Position numbers and translations under genes: made by a program. Below the pieces are notes generated by a model. That model searched no databases. It was not told where the DNA came from and saw only the letters and a list, made by a program, of their open reading frames with translations. A DNA stretch of 64,000 nt, from positions 1-64,000 of the forward strand of contig JAQXOB010000009.1 in NCBI GenBank assembly GCA_029098305.1, in the 5' to 3' direction. This DNA comes from Clostridia bacterium. GTDB lineage: Bacteria; Bacillota; Clostridia; Oscillospirales; Acutalibacteraceae. This document shows, in pieces, positions 18,163 through 28,400 of this stretch (the stretch's first letter is position 1; the number at the start of each line of letters is the position of its first letter).

Positions 18163-19023
18163 TTATTTTTCTGTTATAAAGAATATTCCGGCGGTGTATG
18201 GACCGCAATGAGAAGATATTGTGCAACAGGCAGTGCAAACAAAAACTTCAGAGAAAATATTCTTTTCTTTTATATATTCTATTATTTCAGATACATCTTC
18301 ATCTTTAAGACTGGCATGGGTAAAATAGACTTTATCTGGAATTATTCCCTCATATTGAGAAAGCTTGTAGTCGATATATTCCTTAAAAGTTGCCACATAT
18401 TTGCCTCTGAATTTTTTTCCGACAGTCATAGTACCGTGATCATCATATGAAATCTCAATGCATGGCTTCAGTTTAAGAAGATTTGCGCCAAGTGCTACCA
18501 GCGATGAGCATCTGCCACCTGCGGCAAGAAAATTTAGTCTATCGAGTATAAAGCTTCCATGAATCCTAGATGAATAGTCTTCAAGGATTGGTAATATCTC
18601 TTCAACCTTCATACCCTCTTTTGCAAGCTCCACAGCTTTAATAGCTATCAAGCCTGTTCCTGTGGATAGATTTCTACTATCAAATGGATGGAGCTCAGGA
18701 ATCTGCTTGCTTAGGATCATTGCATTTTGATAACACGCAGAAAGCCCCGAACCAATATTAAGATGAATAATCTCGTATCCGTCATTGATGAATGGTTCAA
18801 AAAAATCTTTATATTCGCCAATGCTGATAGATGCTGTTTTTGGGAGTTCACCTGTTTCGTCAAATTTATTGTAAATGTCTGACGGTGTTATGTCTACATT
18901 ATCATAATGACTGGTGTCATTGTAGTTGATATGAAGCGGAATTGTAGATATACCATATTTTTGCAACAATTCCGGTGTCAAATCACACGTGCTGTCAGCA
19001 GTGACAATTATTTTATTTGGCAT
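18163..19023 (-). CDS. DegV family fatty-acid-binding protein
   Basis: The protein has 286 residues. The N-terminal IIVTADSTCDLTPEL is the DegV signature, and the following IPLHINY and PKTASIS segments line the fatty-acid site. DegV/FakB proteins present exogenous fatty acids to the FakA kinase in Gram-positive bacteria; no fakA is nearby. It is 35 bp downstream of thrS on the same strand and may be cotranscribed. Confidence 0.88.
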   Translation of the reverse strand: MPNKIIVTADSTCDLTPELLQKYGISTIPLHINYNDTSHYDNVDITPSDIYNKFDETGELPKTASISIGEYKDFFEPFINDGYEIIHLNIGSGLSACYQNAMILSKQIPELHPFDSRNLSTGTGLIAIKAVELAKEGMKVEEILPILEDYSSRIHGSFILDRLNFLAAGGRCSSLVALGANLLKLKPCIEISYDDHGTMTVGKKFRGKYVATFKEYIDYKLSQYEGIIPDKVYFTHASLKDEDVSEIIEYIKEKNIFSEVFVCTACCTISSHCGPYTAGIFFITEK

Positions 19024-19058
19024 TTAACATTAACCTCCACAGAATATAGTAGGATGCA

Positions 19059-21002
19059 TCAGTCTATTTTTTTAGTTCTAACTTCTTCTAAAATCTTTTC
19101 TACAAATTCATCTACACTCATTGATCCGATATCGCCAAGCTTACGTGAACGTATCGAAATAACGTTGTTTTCTATATCTTTATCTCCGGCGAGCAACATA
19201 TAAGGAACTTTTTCGAGCTGTGCTTCTCTGATTTTGTATCCTATCTTTTCGCTTCTGCCGTCTACTTCGCATCTGATGCCATGTGCTTCCAGCTTTTCTC
19301 TTACCTCATTTACATAATCAATATGTCTGTCTGCTATAGGCAAGAGCTTAACCTGAACCGGTGCAAGCCATGTTGGGAATGCACCTGCATATTTCTCAAT
19401 GAGAAGAGCAAGAGTTCTCTCATAGCAACCGATAGATGTTCTGTGAATGATGTAAGGATTTTTCTTTGTGCCATCTCTATCCACATATTCCATGCCGAAC
19501 TGCTTAGAAAGCATTTGGTCAATCTGGATTGTGATGAGAGTATCTTCCTTACCATAAACATTCTTTATTTGAATATCGAGCTTTGGACCATAGAAAGCGG
19601 CTTCTCCGATACCAACCTTATAAGAAATTTCGAGATGATCGAGAATTTGCTTCATAATGCCTTGAGCTTCGTCCCATTGCTCCTTTGTACCGATATATTT
19701 TTGTGTATCTTCCGGATCCCACTGAGAAAATCTATAAGAAACGTCTTCGTATAGGCCGAGTGTCTTTAACATATAAATAGCAAGCTCTAAGCAACCCTTA
19801 AACTCGCTCTCAAGCTGTTCCGGTGTACACATGAGGTGGCCCTCAGAAATTGTGAACTGTCTTACTCTGATAAGACCATGCATCTCACCACTCGATTCGT
19901 TACGGAACAGGGTAGAGGTTTCGTTGAGACGCATTGGAAGATCTCTATATGATCTGCCTCTATTTAGATAAGCCTGATATTGGAAAGGACAAGTCATTGG
20001 ACGAAGCGCAAAACATTCTTTGCCGTCTTCTTCGCTACCCAAGACGAACATACCATCTTGATAGTGATCCCAGTGTCCGCTTATTTTATATAAATCGCTC
20101 TTTGCCATATATGGTGTTTTTGTGAGCTGCCAGCCTCTCTTTTGCTCTTCATCTTCTACAAAGCGTTGCAATAGCTGAATCACTCTTGCGCCCTTTGGCA
20201 AAAGAATTGGCAATCCCTGACCGATAATATCGGATGTAGTGAAAAGCTCTAGCTCTCTTCCAAGCTTGTTGTGATCACGCTTTTTTGCTTCTTCGAGCAT
20301 GGTGAGATGTGCCTCAAGCTGTGATGCTTTAGGAAAAGCTGTGCCATACACTCTGCATAGCTGTGCCTTTGATGCATCTCCACGCCAATATGCGCCTGTG
20401 CAGTTAGTCAACTTTATTGCTTTGATTGCAGCTACGCTCATGAGGTGTGGTCCTGCACATAAGTCCGTAAACTCAGCTTGTTTATAAAAGCTGATTGCTT
20501 CTCCTTTATCTGAGTGCTCTTTAGCAAGCTCTACTTTGTATGGTTCTCCCATTTCTTCGAGCATCTTGATTGCTTCATCAGGCTGTAACTCAAACTTTTC
20601 AAGCTCAATGCCGCTTTTTACAATTGCTTTCATCTCTTGCTCAATTTTTTCCAAATCTTCGGGAGAGAAAGCCTCTTTTACATCAAAATCATAATAAAAA
20701 CCATTGTCGATAGCAGGGCCAATAGCAAATTTTGCTTCAGGATACAATCTCTTAACTGCTTGTGCAAGTATGTGTGATGCTGTATGCCAGAAAGCCTTTT
20801 TGCCTTCTTCATCGTCAAATGTAAGTATCTCAACCTTGCTGTCGGTAGTTATAGGTGTTCGTAAATCGCAAACTATATCATTAACCCTCGCTGCACATGC
20901 TGCCTTAAATATGCCGCCACCTAGTGACTTGGCTATATCGGCAACGGTGGTACCATTTTCAAATTCCTTTTCAATTCCGTTTTTCAATTCAACCTTAACC
21001 AT
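19059..21002 (-). CDS. thrS: Threonyl-tRNA synthetase
   Basis: The enzyme charges tRNA-Thr with threonine in the cytoplasm. The domains are an N-terminal TGS domain (about 1-62), the editing domain with HTASHILAQA near 73-82, the class II catalytic core (MTCPFQYQAYL, RVRQFTISEGH, QIDQML) and the C-terminal anticodon-binding domain (from about 545). At 647 residues it is full length. Only 56 bp separate it from the upstream gene, and no T-box leader is present there, which is unusual for a clostridial aminoacyl-tRNA synthetase. Confidence 0.95.
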   Translation of the reverse strand: MVKVELKNGIEKEFENGTTVADIAKSLGGGIFKAACAARVNDIVCDLRTPITTDSKVEILTFDDEEGKKAFWHTASHILAQAVKRLYPEAKFAIGPAIDNGFYYDFDVKEAFSPEDLEKIEQEMKAIVKSGIELEKFELQPDEAIKMLEEMGEPYKVELAKEHSDKGEAISFYKQAEFTDLCAGPHLMSVAAIKAIKLTNCTGAYWRGDASKAQLCRVYGTAFPKASQLEAHLTMLEEAKKRDHNKLGRELELFTTSDIIGQGLPILLPKGARVIQLLQRFVEDEEQKRGWQLTKTPYMAKSDLYKISGHWDHYQDGMFVLGSEEDGKECFALRPMTCPFQYQAYLNRGRSYRDLPMRLNETSTLFRNESSGEMHGLIRVRQFTISEGHLMCTPEQLESEFKGCLELAIYMLKTLGLYEDVSYRFSQWDPEDTQKYIGTKEQWDEAQGIMKQILDHLEISYKVGIGEAAFYGPKLDIQIKNVYGKEDTLITIQIDQMLSKQFGMEYVDRDGTKKNPYIIHRTSIGCYERTLALLIEKYAGAFPTWLAPVQVKLLPIADRHIDYVNEVREKLEAHGIRCEVDGRSEKIGYKIREAQLEKVPYMLLAGDKDIENNVISIRSRKLGDIGSMSVDEFVEKILEEVRTKKID

Positions 21003-21058
21003 TTTTTTCTTCCTTTCATATAGAATTGAGTTTTTTATATCATATTAAAGATATGATT

Positions 21059-22270
21059 TTATATCAATCCGGCGATTTTTCTTTGCATATATGTAACATC
21101 TTGCATGGAAATTTCACCGTCTGAATCTACATCTGCTATAGCTTTTTGTTTATCAGTAAATTCTGTGAGGCTTGCAATATATCTTTGCAATGCGACCACA
21201 TCTTCCATTGAGAGTACCTTGTCGCCGTTTATATCTCCGGAAACATTTGTAAAATGATAGTTCAAACCGTTTTTTGTAACATATTCATAGCCCATTGTGC
21301 CGGGTTCTACAAAAAATAAAGTTTCTTTACAGTCGGAAAATGCGTCTCTGCCTATATATTTTATACTCTTAGTTAGTGTAAGTTCTTCTATATTGCAACA
21401 GCCATCAAAGGCATTTGCACCGATATATACTATCTCACAGTTTAAAAAGTCGATATCAGAAAGTCCGCTTTGTGCAAAGGCATATTTACCTATATAGAAC
21501 AAATTTTTAGGGAGTGTAACACTCTCAATGCTCTTATTATAGAAAGCACCGTCGCCGATCTGTGTAACATTAAATGGCAGGTTTATTATAAAATCATTGC
21601 CACTATATTTAATAAGTATACCATTTATAATAATAAATTCTTCATCAACAGCAGAAAGCCATAGAGTATTCTCAAAAGCGTTCATACCTATATAGTTTAA
21701 TTTACTACCATATGTAAATTCTTTTAATGATGTGCAACCTGCGAATGCCTCTTCGCCGATTTCTATAAGATTTTCGTTGCAGGTGATGCTTTCAAGACCT
21801 GCATTGCCATAAAAGGCGCGTGGGGCTACAGAAACAGCATTCTGTGGAAATTCAAACCCTGACAAATCAGGGCTGCCACCTATAACTATGTTATTGAGCA
21901 TTTTTACATCATCTCTGATAGCATCAAACCACTGAGTACCATAAAAGGCATAGGCTCCAACCTTTGATATGCTCTCATGACCGCCTATTTCCATCAGTCC
22001 ATCACAGTTATAAAAGGCATAATTGCCTACATAATAGACATTGCTGCCAAAATCTATACTCGTGATTTCACTATGATTTTCAAATACGTGATCAGCAATT
22101 TCATATACATTATCAGGAATTATAACGGTTGAATTGTAACCGTTATATTCTACAAGAACACCATTTTCGACTATAAAGTCATTTTCTTCTGCGTATGATG
22201 TTATCATAAGCGAACTACACAGAGCCACTGTGCAAATGAGGCACACAAGCTTTTTTATTGAATTTTTCAT
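21059..22270 (-). CDS. Secreted leucine-rich-repeat (BspA-type) dockerin protein
   Basis: A signal peptide (1-27) is followed by about ten LRR_5-type repeats (about 45-330), recognisable as recurring blocks such as IGEEAFAGCTSLKEF and IGKYAFAQSGLSDIDF. A two-repeat dockerin ends the protein (about 340-403), with loops GDINGDKVLS and DVDSDGEIS. BspA-like repeats generally mediate binding to proteins or surfaces, so this looks like a non-catalytic adhesion module displayed by a cohesin. It precedes thrS on the same strand by only 56 bp. Confidence 0.85.
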   Translation of the reverse strand: MKNSIKKLVCLICTVALCSSLMITSYAEENDFIVENGVLVEYNGYNSTVIIPDNVYEIADHVFENHSEITSIDFGSNVYYVGNYAFYNCDGLMEIGGHESISKVGAYAFYGTQWFDAIRDDVKMLNNIVIGGSPDLSGFEFPQNAVSVAPRAFYGNAGLESITCNENLIEIGEEAFAGCTSLKEFTYGSKLNYIGMNAFENTLWLSAVDEEFIIINGILIKYSGNDFIINLPFNVTQIGDGAFYNKSIESVTLPKNLFYIGKYAFAQSGLSDIDFLNCEIVYIGANAFDGCCNIEELTLTKSIKYIGRDAFSDCKETLFFVEPGTMGYEYVTKNGLNYHFTNVSGDINGDKVLSMEDVVALQRYIASLTEFTDKQKAIADVDSDGEISMQDVTYMQRKIAGLI

Positions 22271-22301
22271 ATATGCCTCCTTAGCGTAAAAATCTTATAT
22301 A

Positions 22302-23453
22302 TTACTGATTTTGTTCTTCTTCGATATCTTTTATCAGCTTATCTATCCAGCTGAGATCTTCTTCGCCATCATCTGTTTCATATTCAACAGGCTTAGATGA
22401 TGAATCAACGCTCGGTGTGGAGCCTGCTCTCACACTCTCGTCAAATAGCGAAGCGTTGTTTTGATTATTATGTGTTGGAGTTGTGTTTTTATCCTTTAAT
22501 TCATCAGATACAGTGTTTTCTACTGCATCTTGGGTTGAATAAGAATTTGTTCTGTTGTTTTTTGCATATTTTACAATGCTTTCATATGAAGATTTCTCTT
22601 TTTCTTTTCTTGTTCTTGTTAAGCCAAAATATTCTTCTTCAGAAGAAAAATCTTCATCATCATCCAGAGTAAAGTTTCCGGCAATTTTTGCGTTAAGGGT
22701 GATTTCCAAGAGGAAAGATAATGCAAATAAGGCAAATGAGAAAGCTATAAATTCCGGAATTCTGTCGTTAAATACAAAAGGTGCCTTACCACTTAGAATT
22801 GGCATAAAGTCTTTTATGCACCACATAAATGTTAGTGTAATACCCGGCATACCAAAAATAAAGCAACATTTTACTGATTGCTTTGTAGGGATCCCTGCAT
22901 ATATGCTTGCGCAATAAAACATAAATATGAGCAAAAACACAACGCTTAATATGTCGTAAACCTGTGTGGATGCCACAGCCACAGTAGTGTAGGAAATAAA
23001 GCGATTAATAAGCTCTATGGCAAACATTAGCACGGGTGCAAGTGTCATAACAGGCGAAGCAGTTACAGTATAATTGCCGGTGAATGCATTTATGCCAAGA
23101 AGTACGAACACGATCGAAGAAAGCAATGCAGATACCGCTAAAAGAATCTTTAATATTTCCAGCTTTTCATCAAAGATATGTGATATACCTGTTACACCGT
23201 AAAATGCAGAAGCCACAGCGACTATGCAAAGCAATATGCCGGAAGCAAAATTTTTTCTTGGCTCATACTCACGCACTGTGTAGCGGTCGTTGCAAGCAAT
23301 TATGATTATGCCCAACACCATAAGTAATGTGACGGCTACTCCGGCTATCATAAAACCAAAGGAATTGACTCCTGATATAGACTGAAACATCTGGATTCCC
23401 AGCGCAGATAAAAATGTTGGTATAAAAACAATCCACGAAGATTTAAGCTTCAT
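22302..23453 (-). CDS. Hypothetical polytopic membrane protein
   Basis: I do not recognise the family. About eight hydrophobic segments fill residues 1-255. A long hydrophilic, acidic and Ser/Asn-rich tail (about 256-383) follows, ending in DLSWIDKLIKDIEEEQ, and is probably cytoplasmic. It is divergent from the spoIID-like gene and 31 bp upstream of the leucine-rich-repeat dockerin gene, so the two may be cotranscribed. Confidence 0.6.
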   Translation of the reverse strand: MKLKSSWIVFIPTFLSALGIQMFQSISGVNSFGFMIAGVAVTLLMVLGIIIIACNDRYTVREYEPRKNFASGILLCIVAVASAFYGVTGISHIFDEKLEILKILLAVSALLSSIVFVLLGINAFTGNYTVTASPVMTLAPVLMFAIELINRFISYTTVAVASTQVYDILSVVFLLIFMFYCASIYAGIPTKQSVKCCFIFGMPGITLTFMWCIKDFMPILSGKAPFVFNDRIPEFIAFSFALFALSFLLEITLNAKIAGNFTLDDDEDFSSEEEYFGLTRTRKEKEKSSYESIVKYAKNNRTNSYSTQDAVENTVSDELKDKNTTPTHNNQNNASLFDESVRAGSTPSVDSSSKPVEYETDDGEEDLSWIDKLIKDIEEEQNQ

Positions 23454-23588
23454 AAAAACAGACCTTTCAATAAAATATTAGTTATATATGTCAACAAAAA
23501 TTCATATTATTAAATGATGGTATAACAGATATATTGTAGAGCAAATGAACATCAATGTCAACTAAAATAAAAAAAAGGCGGTAAAAAA

Positions 23589-24704
23589 ATGAGAAAAAGA
23601 ATACTAACAGCAATACTCGCATATACAATCACAGCAGCACTACCACTTTATGTTACAGCAAGATTAAGTAGTGACAGGGAGCTGTTTGTGCTATCTGATA
23701 CTAAGAGCATAATCTCTAATGCTACAAATACATCTTCTATTACATCAAAAAGCGAGACAAGCTCGAATAATCCTGAAGATAAGAAAACAAGTAAGGTAAG
23801 TGTGTCAGATAATTCAAAAGTCGATGATGAAACAAGCGTAGATCTTAAAGGTATAAAAAAATATAAAGAGTTCAAAATAAAAGACACATCTACCAATGAG
23901 ATTATTTCTGTAAAAGACAAGGATTTTATAATAGGTGGCACAGCGGCAGAGGTACCCTCCACCTTTCAGCCCGAAGCGATAAAAGCTCAGATGGTAGCTG
24001 TATACACTTATTATTCTCGTCAAAGGCAAAATAACCGAGAGGGAGATAATCTGGACTATGACTTTAGCGCAGATCTGTCTATTGGAGAAAAATATTTGAC
24101 CGATGAGCTGTTTAAAGAGCGCACCGGCGATAACTATAATAATGTAATAAAAGTGTATAAAGATGCTGCGGAGGAGGTGTATGGCGAGCTTGTGGAGTAT
24201 GACGGTGAGGCAGCACTCACCGTGTTTTATGCAATATCAGGAGGAGTCACCGAAAAGAGCGAAAACGTCTTTGTGCAGGCGTTGCCATACCTCACAGATG
24301 TAGCAAGTCCTTATGATACCGAAGCACCCGGATACAAGACAGAAGAATACTTTACAGCCGATGAGGCACGAGAGATTATAGAGGCAAATTTTCCTGACGC
24401 AAACCTCGGAGAAAATCCGTTTGATTGGCTTGAGATAACCGAGCGCACATCATCAGGCACTGTTATGCAAATGTCTATCGGGCAGGGTGAATACACAGGT
24501 TTAGAGGTGAGAAATGCATTTTCATTAAGAAGCAGTGATTTCGATGTGGTGTATTCAGAAGAAAACTTTGTATTCACTGTGAGAGGCTATGGGCACAATG
24601 TTGGGCTTAGTCAATATGGTGCAGAGTTTATGGCACAGCAGGGAGCAACATACAAAGAGATATTAAGCCACTATTATCCCGGAACAAGCATTGTGGAAGT
24701 TTAA
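23589..24704 (+). CDS. SpoIID/LytB domain protein
   Basis: An N-terminal membrane anchor or signal segment (1-25) is followed by a Ser/Thr/Lys-rich linker (about 40-90) and the SpoIID domain (about 105-371). Typical family patterns are PSTFQPEAIKAQMVAVYTYY near 127-146, AISGGVTEKSENVF near 215, and the C-terminal RGYGHNVGLSQYGAEFMA. SpoIID is a lytic transglycosylase that processes denuded peptidoglycan during engulfment. This copy lies outside a sporulation operon, so it could be a paralogue with another cell-wall role. The ribosome-binding site AAAGGCGG precedes the ATG. Confidence 0.85.
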   Translation: MRKRILTAILAYTITAALPLYVTARLSSDRELFVLSDTKSIISNATNTSSITSKSETSSNNPEDKKTSKVSVSDNSKVDDETSVDLKGIKKYKEFKIKDTSTNEIISVKDKDFIIGGTAAEVPSTFQPEAIKAQMVAVYTYYSRQRQNNREGDNLDYDFSADLSIGEKYLTDELFKERTGDNYNNVIKVYKDAAEEVYGELVEYDGEAALTVFYAISGGVTEKSENVFVQALPYLTDVASPYDTEAPGYKTEEYFTADEAREIIEANFPDANLGENPFDWLEITERTSSGTVMQMSIGQGEYTGLEVRNAFSLRSSDFDVVYSEENFVFTVRGYGHNVGLSQYGAEFMAQQGATYKEILSHYYPGTSIVEV

Positions 24705-24725
24705 GAAAAGTAAATATAGGCATAG

Positions 24726-24776
24726 AAAATAGGCTACCGCTCATCCGTATTTTTGGATTTGCGATAGCCTATTTTG
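24726..24776. terminator. Bidirectional terminator between spoIID-like gene and tRNA-Ala
   Basis: AAAATAGGCTA..GC at 24726-24740 pairs with GCGATAGCCTATTTT at 24761-24775. It ends the plus-strand gene and the minus-strand tRNA. Confidence 0.75.
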
Positions 24777-24779
24777 TTA

Positions 24780-24855
24780 TGGTGGAGACGATCGGGATCG
24801 AACCGACGACCTCTTGAATGCCATTCAAGCACTCTCCCAGCTGAGCTACGCCCCC
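24780..24855 (-). tRNA. tRNA-Ala (anticodon GGC)
   Basis: On the minus strand GGGGGCG pairs with CGTCTCC. The D-arm reads GCTCAGCTGGGAGAGTGC. The anticodon arm CTTGA-ATGGCAT-TCAAG gives anticodon GGC. The T-arm GGTTCGATCC is standard and the CCA end is encoded. Confidence 0.95.
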
Positions 24856-25141
24856 ACAACGAAAACTATTATATCATCAAAAAACATTTTGTCAATATCG
24901 TATATGCAAAAAAATAAGTGATATCTAAAATTATTATGAAAAAATATTATTTTGTTAGTTGTGTCTACATTATAAAGTTAATGTATTATGTTAGAATAGA
25001 TTACTGTGTTTATAGTAAATATTATACATTATTGTCAAGATTTTCTATCTAGTTATTGTACAAAAACACCAATGTAATATTGAAATGCGGATTGCTCTAT
25101 GATAAAATAAATGTGTAATTAATACTTGGGAGGCAGGATTT

Positions 25142-25213
25142 ATGAGAAAAAATATTGCAATTTTTATCAATTTTAGTTATAAGGTCGGTGATGAAGATAA
25201 AATCACGGCTTAG
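25142..25213 (+). pseudogene. Possible gene start remnant (23 codons) in a 585-bp gap
   Basis: The gap 24856-25440 holds no full gene. A short frame beginning with ATG at 25142, after a strong GGGAGG site, encodes MRKNIAIFINFSYKVG and stops at 25211-25213. It may be the relic of a lost gene or a small peptide; nothing in the sequence decides between them. Confidence 0.25.
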
Positions 25214-25375
25214 ATTTTAAATCGCTCTGTGGCAGGCATATCAAAACCCCAAAATACATAAGAATAAAAATTTATCAAGCACAGCAAAAATTAACTTAAT
25301 CAATTATATTGTGCAGGGCTATGCTCTGATTTAACAAAAAGCCAAATCAGAACGAAATTTATTTTGTGTAAAATA

Positions 25376-25404
25376 TTGATTTATATAAACATATATGGTA
25401 AAAT
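25376..25404 (+). promoter_or_regulatory. Promoter of the giant adhesin-like gene
   Basis: TTGATT at 25376-25381, a 17-nt spacer and TAAAAT at 25399-25404, with GAAGGAGGAA just before the ATG. Confidence 0.6.
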
Positions 25405-25440
25405 ACAAGCGTAAATTTATATTCGAAGGAGGAATATATT

Positions 25441-28400
25441 ATGAAAAAAGTTATTGCTATATTGCTGTCAGTTATGATGATAGTATCTACTTCTGCAGTT
25501 GCTGTTAACGCCGAAGAGATTAAAAACATCTTTGACACAAAATTGCAAGAACAGAGAGTTGAAGAGGTTTTAGACCTTGAAGCTTCTTCAGAGGTAATTG
25601 AGGATGAATCTGCACTAAGCGATGTAGCCTCAGATGAGAAATCGGAGAAGGGCGCAGGTGAAAATTTCACAATTGAGGAAGTTACATACTCTGCTGATCT
25701 CCCTAAAACCATAAAAAACGGAAACATATATCTTACACATACAAAATCTGCTCGCTTGTCTATCCGTTTTGATGTTCATGCAAGCGCAAGCGCTACTAAC
25801 GGTACACTTGTTGTGCCACTTGATGACGTGTTTGATACCTCAAAGGCACTTGTATCTTCAACTGCCAGCGATTCTTACTTTGTAAACTTTAAATACAGAG
25901 TTGGCGGTGGCGCTGAGACTGTTGCTACTGTGCATAATGGCAAGATTGCAGGAATTGATGGTACAAACAAGCACCTTGAGATTCCAATCACATCTCCAAG
26001 CACAGCTGAGACCAATCTTAACTGCTATGTTTATGCAGATTTTAATGATAAGTTCAGAGCTTTAGTTCCAAATGATAACATTATGGCTATCCCTGGATAT
26101 TATATGGTAGAAAATGGCTCTGTTGTTTCTACAAGCGCAACACCACTCTATCTTGGCCATGAAACATTATTGGAAGAAAAACGTGGTGGTTTTAGTTATA
26201 ATGATCCAATCAAAGAGCCTGAGTATCTTGATGAAGACAAAAAAGATCTTACATACTATATATTCAAGGGCTATGAAGATCAAAGCTTTTCTCCATATAA
26301 TTATTTTTCTCTTGACACCGATGGTTTGTTTTCAAATTCACAAAACATTGCAGTTGAAGACACAGATTATCCGCTTGTTGTTGAGATTACTATACCAAAG
26401 GGTATAGAGATTATTTCACATACTCCAAAAAATCCATCAGACCCATCATCATATAGTAAAACCGGTAGTATGAACACAGGATATACTATAACTGAGAAAT
26501 ATAAAACAGGTATTGGTAGTCCTACATCAAATTACTCTGGTGATGATCCTGCACGCTACAGAGAATTTAGGTATTTATTTAATAGTGTATATTATAACGT
26601 TCCATCTAATTCAACATTAAAGGGTGGAGATAGGGTTATAGTTAAGTATAAGATTACAGCATACACTAAGGATGGTGTTGAGGTAACTGAGAGAGAATAT
26701 AAGTTGACTATTTTGGATCCTGTTCAGGATTTGAATGACGAAGCCTTCTCTTTTAATGACCCTGCCAGAAATCTTACAAACCGTATTACACTCGATCTAA
26801 GTGCTCCTACAATTGTGTCAACTCAGACTGTTTATTCAGATGGTTTGACCAACGAAGGTGTTCTTCCGATAAAAGGTTTTGAGCTTTCATGGATTAACGA
26901 CCCTACACTGCCTGTAAATATTAAGACCATTACGAACTTCTTTAACTGTTCTGCAGATTTTGATATATATATAACTAAAGGGAACACAACAAGAAGTGTG
27001 TCAAGAACGGATATAAATTTCAATAAATCTATGAACATAGGCACAGAGGCTTCTTCTGATGCTAACTATATCAAGCTCGAAACAGGCGAGTGGATTTCTA
27101 AGATAGTTGCTAAGCCGTATTATAAAGAAGGTTCAACCAAGGTTTATGGAATAGAAGGAAAAAACTCCAGTATCGCATATTCTGATGACCGTGATCCTAT
27201 TAAGCTTACATATGCAACACCTGTGGATAATAAAAATATGGCAACCGGTCTCCCGGTAAATGATGGCGACAAATCTCATGTAACATATGAGCTTAGATAT
27301 GAGCCACATTATACTATAAACGGTGAGAACAAGGTCGATATTGTTGGTGATAACGACTCCAGTGGATATATCAAGGCTGAAGGTGAGGATGTATTCTATA
27401 TTGTAGGTAAGGCATATCACAACGCGTATATACAATCTAAAGGCTCCTATGCAACCATCAATCCATTGAGCGGTTCAGAGACAAAAGCTCTGGAATCTGT
27501 TATGTATCTTTCAAATACTAAACAAGCCCAATCCCAGTATGTTCAGGGACTGGCTTCATGTATTTGGGAAACACCTATCGTAGTTGCTGAGCTACCGGTG
27601 GGAGTTAAGTTCAACACAAATAGCTCAAAGGTAACCTCAACAGGAACAAATAAGTATAGAATAGTAGAAGGAACAAAGACTGTTGATGTTGAAATACTTA
27701 AAGAAGTAAACGGTAAGCAGGTTTGCAGATTTACTGTTGATATTAGAAATAATGCAGGTGCAAAAACAGGTGTTCCTCGTTATGATAACTACAGCTACAG
27801 TGACGGCTCGAGGTCAGTTAGTGTAACTATACCGTTTATTGCAGACAGCAGAGTTATAGGTGGATATCAGAAAGCAACACTTTACACCTCTGATGCATCC
27901 GGCAGGGAATTTGGTGTAATTCAAAATAGATGTAGCTTTAAACCTGAGGCTGTGGCATCTTATGTGCTTGATGTAAACGACTATGATGGTGACGGCTCAA
28001 CTACAGATTATGTCGGCAAATTTGAGAATGTAGGTCTCTTTAATGTATCAGCATCATATCAGGTAGACTGTAAGACACAATATAAAGTTGGCTCACAATG
28101 GAGAGATGCTACCAATGAACCTATTTCTGCAATAATTGGTGGCGAAACTGATTTCAGAGTTATTATTACAAATGCAGGTAACTGTATCATTACAAACCTC
28201 AACATTCAAGATACATTCCCTAATTTCTACACAGGAGGTTCAACATACGTTGACAATTCTCTTGAGATAGCTGTTCTTGATGAAGAGGGTAATGTTGTAC
28301 AGATTGTTTCTGATGCTACAATATCCGGAACTACTGTTTTGAGTATTGTTCATAAGACACTTGAGCTTTACCCAGGATATTCTATCCGACTCACAGGTAA

